From NCBI RefSeq assembly GCF_026151205.1, contig NC_087081.1:3787246-3851245 (forward strand): a DNA stretch of 64,000 nucleotides, read 5' to 3'. This stretch comes from Bolinopsis microptera (Eukaryota; Ctenophora; Tentaculata; Lobata; Bolinopsidae). Every line of letters starts with the position of its first letter. Positions within the stretch are counted from its first letter, which is position 1. The notes beneath the pieces were generated by a model. The model was not told where the DNA came from and searched no databases. It saw only the letters and a list, made by a program, of their open reading frames with translations. Made by a program: the position numbers and the translations under genes. Of this stretch, positions 1 through 13,400 are shown one piece after another.

Positions 1-1385
1 CCTTTGAAAAAACTCGACAGTCTGTTTAACAAAACATCTTTATAAAGTAGATACCTTTTGTACGTGGGCTTTGTTGTTTTGTGAAGAGTAAAGTGAGAGA
101 GAAAGGGCACAAGCCACAAAGAGAGGAGAACTAAATATGAATTCCGCACTTTACTCTTTTACTAATTACTATGGATGAGCGTCGCTGTGACTGGGAAATA
201 TTTACTGTATATATCACCACGCACATGCCAAAAAGGCTGAGGAAAGTCAATTAACTCTTGGAGAATTGGAGTAGGTTCTAGAAGAAATGATAAAGCTGCA
301 ATCTTTCACGAATAAAAAAATATTTACAGTTCTGGTGAATAACAACCGGTGAATAACAACCGGTGGATAACAGTGTACGTGCACGGTGGATGGCCAATGA
401 GCTGCTGTATCCAGTGTAGGGCTTGATTCGTCAGGACTCATGATTTTGCTATTAAATGTAGACTTTGCTTTATTTTTGTGGGTGCCATGACAAATCTAGG
501 TTATCTAGGTTATCTAGCACGATCTAGAATTTACATTTACTTTCCTGTCTCATAAGCTTTGGCATTGCGAATACGGAATCTTACGGTTTATGAAATCTCA
601 GTTATACAATAAAGTATAATCTGCAGGTAAATGTCTTTTGGGAAGTGGTGACTGGTGAATTGTGGCTGAATGTTTTGTAAAGTTTCTGGTCGTGATATGC
701 TGAAACTGAAGAACATTCCAAGAACGTGTTTAAAACTTTTCAGAAAGATTTTCAGAAAGATTTAACCGGCACTGTAGTTCCTTAAATTCAGTGGATAAGA
801 TATGTCTTTTCAGGGACGCAACCTTAGCATCGTTGGTCTGACGTTCTTCCAGACTTACTTTATATCATTTATTACTTGTTTAATTACTCGACATGCTCGT
901 CTAAGCTAAGTGATCACACACAATATGATCACACACTGAATAATCCCTGAAACACAATAATTAGGTCTCTCCGGGAACATCCCGTCGCTTTTGGTCCCCT
1001 TTGCGACGTTTCCAAAAGCTTGTAAATAAGAATGAAGTTGAAAGAGACTTTGAAAACAAGGAAGGATTTTTTCGATTTATAAGCGGTTATATCTTCTTCT
1101 ACTAAACCTGGTCTAGTCCATTGTTGGACTGGAAAGCGGAAAGGTTTGAAAATACGTCCCTTAAGTCTGGTCTATAATTAATAAACCGCCACAGAAGATA
1201 AGTATGAACAAGATTTTCAGTATCCAATAAATACTTTTAGTTTTAATATGGTAAACCAAAATTCCGGGCACGTGCACTTAGCATGTCAGGTACGCGATTA
1301 TGGAATAGTTTCCCTACTATGTAAATCCACATCGTCTACAAACTTAAAAAGATTATTTTCTAAACTAAACGGCAATTATTTTCAG
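1..1385. other. No recognised gene
   Basis: I see no convincing coding exon here. A short direct duplication (GTGAATAACAACCG) lies near 341-366. Earlier exons of gene A could be present but cannot be recognised. Confidence 0.5.
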
Positions 1386-1461
1386 CAAATCGAACAGTGG
1401 TGTAAAGCGCCGATAAAACGGAAACACGTACGAGAAAGTGACCCATACGATTGGGAGAAAG
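1386..1461 (+). CDS. Candidate upstream exon of gene A
   Basis: It is bounded by a good acceptor (ATTTTCAG) and donor (AAAG|GTAAAT). It encodes 25 codons containing EQWCKAPIKRK and ESDPYDWEKG. Its phase-1 end joins in frame to the exon at 4180. The open frame extends upstream to about 1248, but the acceptor suggests coding begins at 1386. It could belong to a different gene. Confidence 0.4.
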
Positions 1462-4400
1462 GTAAATTCTTTAACTTATTCAAAACTTATTACATTGTTA
1501 AACATTGCTTGTAATCCTACTTCAGCTTTAGCTTCTGTATTCAACTTTCAGCTACACTTTTTAAATTTCGATATACCCTAGACGTACTTCCCTAAAATTA
1601 GATTATAACTTTCCTACATTATTAAGTTATTAGATTGCGACTTTCCTACATTAATAAGTTATTAGATTGTTACTTTTTAAGTGTTTTAACACAATAATAC
1701 GTGGAATGTGGTTCCAAGCAGTCAACTCAGAGATCTATATAATTTAATTGGATTGCCCTGAACCAATATTGCTCCCAGCACTATCATCTAATGACTGCAA
1801 ACAAGATCACCATATCAATAAACCTGTCACTTAGCCAATATAACACATGTGACCAATATAACACATGTGACCAATATAACACATGTCACATGTCACACTG
1901 TCACAAAATCGACACATTATATAGTGGACATTAAACTAGAACAATCATGACGTCACCAAGTCCAATAAGTTTAACTTTAATACAATACAATACACAACAA
2001 TATTGACTAAATATTGGTAAGCAGATATATTCCATGATTCATCTCACTCCAATATCACGTGACTTTAACATGCGGGACCTTGCTTACTACAATGTGTAAC
2101 TGTCACAGAATGCCATCTTGTATTGGGATAGATATCGTGTACTTAAGCCCCCACTATACTGTTATTGCTGTCACTTTTGTGGAGTACTCACTTTAGAAAT
2201 GGACCTCAGCGAGCGAGGTTAGATTGTGTTTCTGGTGAGAGTGAGTGTCACGTGACACAGGGAGTGTCACGTGACACAGGGAGTGTCACGTGTTAAAATA
2301 TGCGTTATTCTGACCCTTGTGTGCGACATAAAGGGAAGATGGAGATAAAACTGGTGCAAAATGTGTGCAAAAGACTCTGCGCGAGTTGGAAGCTCGAAGG
2401 CAAAATTTGTAAATTTGTAATGGAATGAAGAACCAATAAATGAGCTGCTTACGTTCCATTATGTTATTATTATATTATATATATATATTATTTCCTGTAA
2501 ACCTTATTTCACTTATCATAATTGATAAGTCTAGAAGTCTAAAAATTATCAGTTGTAAGGACCAGTACAGAGTCAATGAAGTTTCAAAATCTAAAGTTCA
2601 AATGTAACAAACCCTGAAATAGACTACTTCTAATTCATTATTCCATCGCATCCTGTTAACTTTTCACTTATTTCATTTGATCTGCAATTAGAATGTTCAT
2701 TTTTATCAACAAGTTTCTTTGGTTAAACCTAACGGACAGCTATGGATTGCCAAGTTATATATCCATTCTAATTCCGGATCTGTCTACTGAGGGTTAGTGT
2801 GTTTAAGTTCCGGAATTAGGATGGATCGATAAGCCATTCCATAGACTAGTTGTCTGTTAGGTTTAACCAATAATAGACAGTAAATATTACTGAGGTATTT
2901 CCTAGTCGGTAACCCCGCAATCTATTGCCTAAACTCCGACTAATCCCGGACCAAATTAGAACATAACCAGCTGTACATTATATTAGTAGAGTTAGTATGA
3001 ACTATGACGTAACTATGACGTAACTATGACGTAACTGTGACGTTCTGCATAATCTCACATAGTCACATCATCTTATCCCCAGAAAAATTTTCACTTCTTT
3101 CGAGTTAATCTGATCCGGAGTTCTGGTTGCAAAAGTTTCAGTAAAATTTTAACCTGTGTAGACTTGTTTTTGAGTCTCGAACAACATAGTTTTTGACACA
3201 TTGCAGCCTCTCGAACAACATAGTTTTTGACACATTGCAGCCTCTCGAACAACATATTTTTTGACACATTGCAGCCTCTCGAACAACATAGTTTTTGACA
3301 CATTGCAGCCTCTCGAACAGCATCAGCCTACTTGTCTGGTTGTCGTGATATATTGCCTTATATGGGATAATTGTTAAACGTTTAAATGGTAACATAATAT
3401 AGTAAAATGGTTAAGGTTTTCCAAGAATTCTAATATTTAGGTCAAAGCTTCAAAGGGGGTTAAAAATATCATTTTTCTATTTTTAACGTATTTGAGAGAC
3501 GAACAAGAAGGAAAAAACGCGTCAAAATCTGACATTCCGTTCCTGAGATATTGTGCGCCAAAGTTTGAGGTATACCTGTATAGTAGTAAATAGCAAAACT
3601 TAAACTTAAAAAAGGTAAACCTCAACTTTAAAAAAGACTGGCTACTCCATTGTTCTTGAAATACAAGGTTTTAACATTTTTTCCCCTACAGTTTTCCCCT
3701 ACTTGTTTGTCTTCAGTAGCTTTATCACATATAATATGTTAAAACTAGATAAATAATATTTACCCCCCCCCGGCCCCCCGTCCTTTGGTATTTATATCTT
3801 TAACATGTCCACGTAGACAGCATTTCAACTTCATTTAGTAGATACAGCTATAGATTCTAAATTTATAACTATTCGAGCTTTTAATTTAGAATTAAAACAA
3901 GTACTTATTATGGAGCCGAGTGTGGACTATGTTATCGTAAATTTAACCTCCTGGAAAAATTAATCCCTAATTAATCTCAACCTAATTAACCTCAACCTAA
4001 TTAACCTTATTAAACTAATTAACCTAATTAATCTCAACCTAATTAACCTCAACCTTATTAACCTCAACAAGATTAACCTAATTAACCTAATTAACCTAAT
4101 TAACCTAATTAACCTAATTAACCTAATTAACCTCTTGAACCTAATTAACCTAATTAACCTAACCTCACTCCTCCCTCAGGTTGCGGGGACGGAAGTCTCA
4201 CCACCACCACGACCACTACTCCCAACTTGGTGCCTGATAATGTTAAGGAGAAATGTAACTCCCCCTTCACCGGCTCTCCTGTGTATGTCTTTGTAACATT
4301 TTATTGTACTCCTTCATAAATATAGATCATAGTCTCACCTTCATTTCTAACCGGTCCCCCACTAAGTCAGTGGATGGTAATACAACTTATTTTGTGGTAA

Positions 4401-7400
4401 ATTTAACTATGTAGTTACGTTTTGGTTAAGGTCAATCATTTTGATGTTATCGTATTAGTTTGTTGCTCAATTAGCTAATTAGCCAGTTATTAGCCAGTAT
4501 CTTTAGTCAGTCTGTTAAGAGTGTGTTGAATCTGTAATCTAGTCAGGACGCGGGTAAACACAGACGTGACAAAGTGAAACTACCACATTCCAAACATTCC
4601 AAACATCGCAAATCAACTGACACTAAAAGCATCAGAGAAGGGTGTGGCTCCCCCGGACCCGCTGATGTACCTTACGAAAAACTAACTGACAAACAGACAG
4701 ACAAACATACGAGCAGACAAAGTGGAGCTGAAGATGTAGAACATGGTGTTATCAAAGTAGAGGTTGTCAAATCAAGACCCGCCAGACATAGCAGATCTGC
4801 TGGAAAATCTAGAGATAGGCACCGGTCAAAAGGGAAAGGAAAAGTTACAGGTGCAGGAAAGAAAATAACAAAAGAAACTAGTAAAGATCTTAATAATAAA
4901 GAAAACGTTGTAATTAAAGATAAAAATAGGAGGGAACCGATCGTTTTAGATTTATTCGAACCAACCAGAGCAGCAGAGGATAAAGTAGAGGCACCAATTA
5001 GGGAGCAGAAAGTAGAGGCACCAATTAGGGAGCAGAAAGTAGAGGCACCAATTATGGAGCAGAAAGTAGAGGCACCAATTAGGGAGCAGAAAGTAGAGGC
5101 ACCAATTATGGAGCAGAAAGTAGAGGCACCAATTAGGGAGCAGAAAGTAGAGGCACCAATTAGGCAAGTCGAGCAAGTAAAGCCAAGAAATAAGGAAAAA
5201 GTTGCCAAAGCTAAAGAAGGGAGTATAGAAGATCATAAACCAAAGGTGAAAACTAAAGAGAGGTCAAAAGAAGTTGTTATTGTGGAGAAACCAAAAGTAC
5301 GTGAAAAAGACAGGGATAGAGAAAAGGAGAGAAGGAAGAAAAAGGAGGAAGAAGCTTTGGAACAAAAAAAGAAGAAAGTTGAGAAGATGAAGAGAAAGGA
5401 GAAGGAGAGGAGGAAGAGAAAAGATAGAACTTTAGAAGATATCTCGCCCATGCAAGACATTTCACCTACACTACAGGTGAACTAAAGTGTCCCCTCAATG
5501 TCCACATTTTAGTTTTTAAATGTGTAAAATGGATAAAAGTTGATAATTGGATGATAATATTATTGATCCTGTATCAATCCTGTTCGAGTTCAGGTACCTT
5601 CAACAGACTCTGGCACAAAGCCAAACAACACTGACAAACTAACGAACAAACAAACAGACAAACTGAAGAACAAACAAACGGACATGTGTTCCGAGGTTGC
5701 AGTTCTCAATAAAAAAGACAATTAGTGAGGTTTAGAAAATAGCACGTATTAGTCAGGTGTTAGTCAGGTGTTAGTCAGGTGTTAGTCAGGTGTTAGTCAG
5801 GTGTTAGTCACGTAATGTGATGTGAAATGTATCCGTGCTCCTCACTGATTCTCTGTTCTCTAATGCTACTGTTGTCAATCTAGCCCCCGCTCCCAAATAT
5901 TGCACTTTTTCCACCTTTTCCACCCTCGTATAGAGCCCCCCTCCCCCTAGTTTGGTATAATCACTGCTGAATCTGTCTTTGTCCTCCGCTGTACCCACTA
6001 AATTATTTACCTTCCACAGAACTCTGAAAACAATTGTTTGTTTTCAGGGGGCAGTATAGTCACGTGACACTTTCTGTGTAGCAAACCGTTTGTTATTGTC
6101 ACGAAGTGGTGTTGCTTTTTGTGATAGAGTGTAAAATTATATTTTTGTTATAGAGTGTAAAATTATTTCATGTAAGCCAAGCTGTACTGACTGTGACTGC
6201 TTTAAATCACATGTCTGCCGTCACACATCACACACTTTTCATTCCATCAAATGCATTTTTCGCATATTTTTAGATTTGGATGTGCGGTATTTCCGGCCTG
6301 AAAAGAGCTCGGCTGTTATTTGTTTTAACAGATTACTCTAGTGATGAATCTAGCAGCTAATTAACCACATGGTCACGTGATATATGTCCTTATATGGGCA
6401 TCACGTGGGCTGCCACGTGATGCCCATATAAGGACTACCTAGAAACTACCTGGTCGGGCAGCTAGCATTATAATATAGCTGTGTACTAAATACTTCCTGT
6501 GTGTATCAGTGTATCAGTCAATATTTACTAATATAATTGTGCGCTTTGTTACGCCAAGTCCTGGTTTATTATACATTCCTGGGGTTTATTATACATTCCT
6601 GGGGTTTATTATACATTCCTGGGGTTTATTATACATTCCTGAGGTTTATAATGGTGGAACAAGATTTAACAGAATATTAAACAGAGTTGCCATGTGCCAG
6701 CAATTGTATCTTGATCTCCCGATAAATTACTGAAAAAGGATCTGAACTCCTAACCACCAACTATCAAACTATGGAATTAGGAACAGATCAGCTCACATAA
6801 CTCTAGTGATCATCAGCATGATCATTTTATTTAGACAACATTCTGATCTGTTCATGGTTTAATCGAACCAGTTAGTTCGAAGTTTTTCTGTAATGAAATA
6901 TTTGTGTCTTGAACCAATTACCTACCGTCTTTTAAAAACTTATAGACGGAAGCTTAGAGACGATAATGCAAATACCGTAGACTCCAAAACTTGAGTCGCT
7001 TTTTGCATTTGTTACCATATTATGTTAGGAAATGGTAGCACGATGATAACAGAGCTTCATACTAAAGGGAAATATGTATAAAGTGTGGTTAAACTAGGCA
7101 AAACTGCAGATAAACCTCCACGTAACCCATAGTTACCGATAGTAACCCATTGTCTGCATTCCTCATATATTCCTAACATTCTTGTACCTGATTTGTAAGT
7201 GGCTGCTGATATGGTCTCCCTAAATGTTCCCAGACCAGACATTACACGTAGAGGGATGTAGAACAGATCTGCTTAAAATATTCCTGGTTTCGGCCAAATT
7301 AAGATGTTCATTATTCTTGCTGTACAATAATATGATGTTCGTGGCTGGTTCTGGAGTGTTTCATTTCTGAGATATTTTTAATACCACTAATTATTTTCAG

Positions 7401-10400
7401 GGAGCTGGGCAGTGGAGAAAAGGACGGGGAATCGGATGGGAAGGAGAACAAGAGAAAGGACAGACGTGAGCGGGATGCGGGCGACGCTCACCGCCCGCCC
7501 ATGCATCCTGACTCTAAAGTTCGGAACAAACAAGCAAGACGAACCGACCAAAACGGCAAACATTCAAATTATAAAAATTCTCAAGCCTCAATATACAAGC
7601 CTTCTGACGCTGAGCACATCGACAAGGCAGACGCCAGCTGCACAAAATTCATCAACGAACCAGACATGGATTCAGAACAATCGGGCGACCACGTCCTGAA
7701 CCTTCAGAACATCGAACTGGAGGAAGCGGGCGTCGCTAACCACGGTAAATATCCAAAGCACGGTCACCAAGTGGCACAGCACGCTGCTACTGGGGTGGCA
7801 CAGCACGCTGCTACTGGGGTCGATCATACCGACCTCCGCAAACAATCTAATGTCGATCTTGATAAGCTTATGAACGAGATTGATTCCCTTAAAGTAGCCA
7901 TTTGTGACATGAAGGACAAGAGACGAGACTCTAGGGTCGTCTCGGATGAAAAATCTCGCAGTAATTCTTCCGGGGACAAGAAGAGCGACAGTTCCTCTCG
8001 GAAGAGAAGGAAAAGCAAAGAACGGAAGAAAAGCAGTGAGCATGCCGAGCAAAGAAGGACTATATTGTTTGAGGGTGCCGGCACTTCAAACGGCACATCC
8101 TCCGCCCTGCACAGATCTGGTGCGGGTGGTGACTTCGCTCCGAAGCTCGCCCCCCACCGGGCACTTGTAAGCACTGAATCTAACAACTCGTCGTGTGACA
8201 ATCCCGTGATACACTTATACCCTCAGCCTCCACCCGGAAGAGCGGCAAGGATATGCGTAACGGCTAGGTAAGCGAACGAGGGGATCCGCGAGCGAGAGTA
8301 GCGAGTGAGTGAGTTGGTCATCGTTGTGGCATTTTGTTCATATTGCTAGATGTAAAGTGCGTAATGCATGCGCCGCTCCGCCCAGGATCATTGCCACCAC
8401 GCCCCCTCATATCACTTTGCAGCATTTATTTCATCTCATGATAGCTGAAAATTCTTGTCAAAATCCTTTATGATCAGCTAACTTATTTCAGTAACACAAT
8501 TACCAACTTGAAAATCAAAACATCAACCCTCTGTTCTCCTGAAAGGTTAATTCATTCATAATATATACCTTGTAACCTCGGTAACTTTGGTAACGCTGGT
8601 AACCATGGTAACCTTGGTCACCTTGGTAACCTTGGTCACCTTGGTAACCTTGATAACCCTGTTAACCCGGTGAACTGGTAACCATGGCAACCTTGGCAAC
8701 CTTGGTAACCTTGGCAACCTTGGTAACCTTGGTAACCTTGGTACCCTTGGTAACCTGGTAACCCTGGTAACCTGGTAACCTGGTAACCTGGTAACCCTGG
8801 TAACCTGGTAACCTGGTAACCTGGTAACCATGGCAACCTTGAAAATACTGTTTGACACTTGGCTTCCCCGCATTAATCACAAAATAGTTGTATATTCGCT
8901 AAACAGTTCATGTAACGCATTTATTTTTAGAACAAGTATATTATAAAACATTGGTTATAACATGCTTATTCTCAATTATCTGGTATTGCACGCAGCATCC
9001 TTCAAATTCAAGGATTGGATGCGATGTAGCTAATTGGTGTGGCTAAACGTTTGCAAAACACATGACGGGGGTGGTTTTACTGTACATATTAGTGTCTACT
9101 AGTTGTAGTAGTAGTGTGTCTCTAAAGTTGTTTAATCGCCATGAAAAATTATATTGTCTTAAGGTTATTATTATGTGTTAACTTTGCATTAGTGATAAGA
9201 CAGAGACTGATTGAAGTATTTTTAGTTATAACTTTATAAAACATCCTAACATGGGATATGGAGCATATCCCTGGATCGCTTTACTTACCCTGACATTATC
9301 AACTTATCAACTTATCAACTCCAGTTGAAACTAAGACAGTAAGACGGGTCATAAAGTGTGCTGTGTTTAATAGGTACTGAAAGCACACGTTACTGATCGG
9401 TTACTGATCGGTTACTGATTGGTTACTGATTGGTTACTGATTGGCTACTGATTGGCTACTGATTGGTTAGCTGGATCTATTTCAATATTTAGATTTATAT
9501 TCAGGAATCAGGGGAATAAAGGATTACTAACTATGAGGAGTCCAACATTTTTATGTACTAATTCGTTTTGTGAGATAGCGATAAAGCACAGTCTAGGTCT
9601 TCATTGTATTTCATATAAGTAAAGTTTAATAGACCAAAAGCCTTCCAATTATATACATCATGGCGCGTTTTAAACCGAAAAAGTCTGCTTGCATTCCTGT
9701 AAACTTTCTGACATGCATATTTCGTAGGATTATAAAGTTTAGCAGATGCATCTTTAAAATAGAGAAGAAGTGAGGTCTTCTTGACGTATGTGATCCAAGC
9801 TAAAATTAACTAAAATTTACTCCAAAGAATCATTATTAAAGGAAATTTACATCATGAAAGTAATAAAGTGCAGACAATGTGTTTCATGTTGTATAATTAG
9901 CCTTCTTAAAGTGGGCTCACGTTAGTTTCACGTTCTAGGGACCAATACCTACTTTCCACCATTTTAATTGCGCAGTAGACGGAGATCGAGAGTAGCTAAT
10001 TAGCTTACAATCTCCTCTTCTTTATATAAATTATATGTAATCTCCTCTTCTTTATATAAATTATATGTAATCTCTTCTTCTCAGTGTAAGAAGATTATAT
10101 TGTGTTATATAAGTAAGGTAGCACGCGGAAACGTCATGTATTAAAGTAGTAGTAGTCCTGGAGGGGGATTTGTTTTAAAGTAGTCTGATAATTGTGTACA
10201 CTACAAAGGGTCAACCTCCGGATAATTCCACCGCTGTAGGATCAATATTTTTTGGCAAGTTTTATGAATATATTGTGGTGACGAAAATTTCATGGTAGAA
10301 TTTAAAGTGGATTGTGTTGCCCATATTAATCGCATGAAAGTGCTAAAAAATGCGTACAATTCACCAAGATAAATGAAAAGAAAATGAATTGAGTGCCGAA

Positions 10401-13400
10401 AATAAAGTCGCACGGAGACATTGGCACACGATGTTTTCCAGCTCCTCAATTATGTGAAATATGTGAAATATGTGAAACAATAGAAGTTAAATAGTTTTAA
10501 GAGTTTAAGAGTCTTATCGTCGAACCAAAACATTCCAACCATACTAATCGTTCAATTACAGTGGTTTTTTGGTTAGTAATCTGACCAGATAAGCGATGAT
10601 ACATGATTTTTGTGTGATGAAATAATACGTTACGGAATACAATTAAACAACATAAACCTTGCCAAAAGTTAAAATCATGTGGTAAAGTAAACAGGCGATA
10701 AATATAACGATTACAGTTTCATTATAATCGCTTATATGATATCATAATATGCCTTGTTTATCATTATGTAATATTTAGGAAGGTTATGAAAGTTTACAGG
10801 CTCGACTAGAAGGTATTCGTTAGGTATATCGTATAATAATGACGGTGTACAATTAAGCAGACACGCCAATTATTTAAGTCATAGTGCTTTTTAAAATGTG
10901 ATCACTGTGACGTCATCAATATCACGTGACGTCATCAATATCTGATACTGTCTACTTACAATTCGTATAACAAATTTAAAAACGTAATATCTTGAGAAAT
11001 ATGTAAAGTATTCAACGCAACGTTTAAAAATAAATAAGTAGCTAAATATTTTTAAATATGTGAAGAAGTGAGATGTTGTTACGTATGTGGCCCATTGCAG
11101 GATAACCTTGGCAACCATACTCAGGTTTTATAGTTTAAAGTAAACCTGCTGTTAAAGCAGTGGCGTAACGAAGGGACCCTATCCAGGTTGGCATTTATTT
11201 GACGTATATTAAACATATAGACTTCTTTGTAGTACATTTCTATTAAAGTCAAATGAATAAAAAGGTTTTCTCAACTTTAACATCCGGGAATATGTATTTG
11301 GCTCGCCCTACTCCCAAGAGTAATGTACAATACGTTAAAAAGGCAGACGTTTTAGTTGTATACCATGGATAAGAAAGTTGTATTTAGGGCGGATCCGGGA
11401 CTCTACGCCGTAAGACTCTGCGTTGTAAGACCCTAACCCTAACCCTAACCCTAACCCTAACCCTAACCCTAACCCTAACCCTAACCCTAACCCTAACCCT
11501 AACCCTAACCCTAACCCTAACCCTAACCCTAACCCTAACCCTAACCCTAACCCTAACCCTAACCCTAACCCTAACCCTAACCCTAACCCTAACCTTAACC
11601 CTAACCCGCCGTAGGGTCTCACGCCGTAGAGTCTTACGCCGTAGAGTCCAGACCCCCAATATAGTCAATATAATATGATACATGAATAATGAATATGATA
11701 CATAAATATGATACATGAATATGATATAACGATACTTACTTTAGGTACTTTAGGTTGGTTTGGCAGGGATTGCTTCTGGACAACAGTAACTAGTACGTCC
11801 TCCATTCCGCCTCTGCAGGGAGAGCAGGTCCAGCTTCTTAAGACGGTCCCAATAGTCCAATTGCTGACAACCTAAGATACGGCGAGTGTAGTTCCTCTGA
11901 ACATTTTCAATTGCTTCTATATCGGTGATTTTGTTGGGGTTCCAGACCGGGCAACAGTATTCTAGCCTGCTCTTACCATTGTTTTGAAAAGGGTGAGCAT
12001 CAGGAAAGGTGATCTGTCACTGAAGACACTGAAGACCCACGATGCCATTTTCTTAGCAGTTTTCAGCATCTGATGGATATGGGGCGTCCATGAGAAGTCA
12101 TTTGAGAGGAGTACTCCAAGGTCTCTGACTGTTTGCGTTGGTTCGATAATTTCCCCGTTTGTTGAGCTGTAGCTGTAGTCTTCGTTGGAGAAGGGGAGTT
12201 CTCTCAATAGCAGGGATTTATTCAGGTTGTAGTTGATAACTTCAAATTTGGTTTCGTTTAGCTGCATGTTATTTTGCAGGGCCCATTTGATGACATTAAA
12301 CAGATCTTCTTCAAGCAAACACCTTGCTACTAAATCAGTAATCTTGCTTATAAGCTTCGTGTCATCAGCAAAGACCTTTCCAAGAGCAGTTAATAACGTG
12401 TCCAGTTGGTCATCTATATACAGAATAAACAAGATTGGACCTAACACAGTTCCCTGTGGGACACCACTTATCACAATCTGGAAGGACGACTTTTCTCCTT
12501 CGACGACCACTGTCTGCCGGCGATTCTTTAAGAACTCAGCAAGCCACTGTAGAGTTTTGCCCGAGATGCCGTAGCGTTTGGCTTTAGCTAGAAGAATGTT
12601 GTGATCTACTTTGTCAAACGCTTTGGCGTAATCCAGGTATATAACATCCACTTCATCGCCACTTTTGAGGGTCTTCAGAATATTGTCTACATGGTCCATA
12701 TATACTATATGTAGTGATTAGGCTCAGAGTTTTAGGAAACATTAAGATATGCCCAAGATAATTGCGTTTTCCTATTGCTATATGTCCAAATAAAAGACAG
12801 TTGGATATTAAAAGGCCACTGTAAGCGTTTAAATAGACGAACAAGCCATTTTCGCCAGAAAGCAGCTGGTAAACGTTAACTTTATCTCCTGACCACATAC
12901 CTAACCAAGCATTAAAATCCGCGAATAAATGAGGCATTTTATTCATTCACAACTTCGTCAATACCCCGCATTACTCTTAATTACCTTAAAAGCTATCTTT
13001 AAATTAAAATAGAAGTGTGAGTACCTATTTGTTTAACTAATCCAGACGCATATTCATCATTTCCTGGTGGTTAAAGCAAGCCAGTCATTCTTTTAAGATT
13101 GAAGTGTGTAACTATTGTGTTAATGAATTAACAACCCATTTTAAGTAAACAGATATTCGTCAAAAAATCTTCGCCACAGAAAAAGCTTGCTCATTGCTGA
13201 TGCTGTGTCAATTGTTTTGCTCTCATATTGTTTAAAATACAAATGTAACGACTAATTATTATACTTGAGTATTAAACGGAGTCCACCCACAGGGCTCAAT
13301 TAAATTGCGGAAAATTTTACGGACCGCGCGTCATCGATTTCTGCTGAGAAATGCTTTACTGTAAGCAGTGAGTGTAGTGTTTGAAGTGATCAAATGCGCG

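Larger units (their letters stand above)
1462..4179. other. Intron-like region with repeats
   Basis: No coding exon recognised. It holds small tandem repeats at 1826-1883 (CCAATATAACACATGTGA, 3 copies), 2236-2292 (GAGTGTCACGTGACACAGG, 3 copies) and 3004-3040 (TAACTATGACG), plus a fold-back element, a 34-bp array and a TAATTAACC array listed separately. A short poly-C run lies near 3763. Confidence 0.5.

Noticed and set aside
4672-5465. Minus-strand frames opposite the gene A exon
   Set aside because: Shadows of a Lys/Glu-rich exon; antisense AAG/GAG gives Leu, Phe and Ser runs.
8556-8880. Repetitive frames (VTKVTK and GYQG types) on the minus strand
   Set aside because: Artefacts of the GGTAACC array in a gene A intron.
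11335-11716. Open frames with (LG)n and (RV)n proteins on the minus strand
   Set aside because: They are translations of the CCCTAA telomeric array; six-base units keep frames open without coding meaning.
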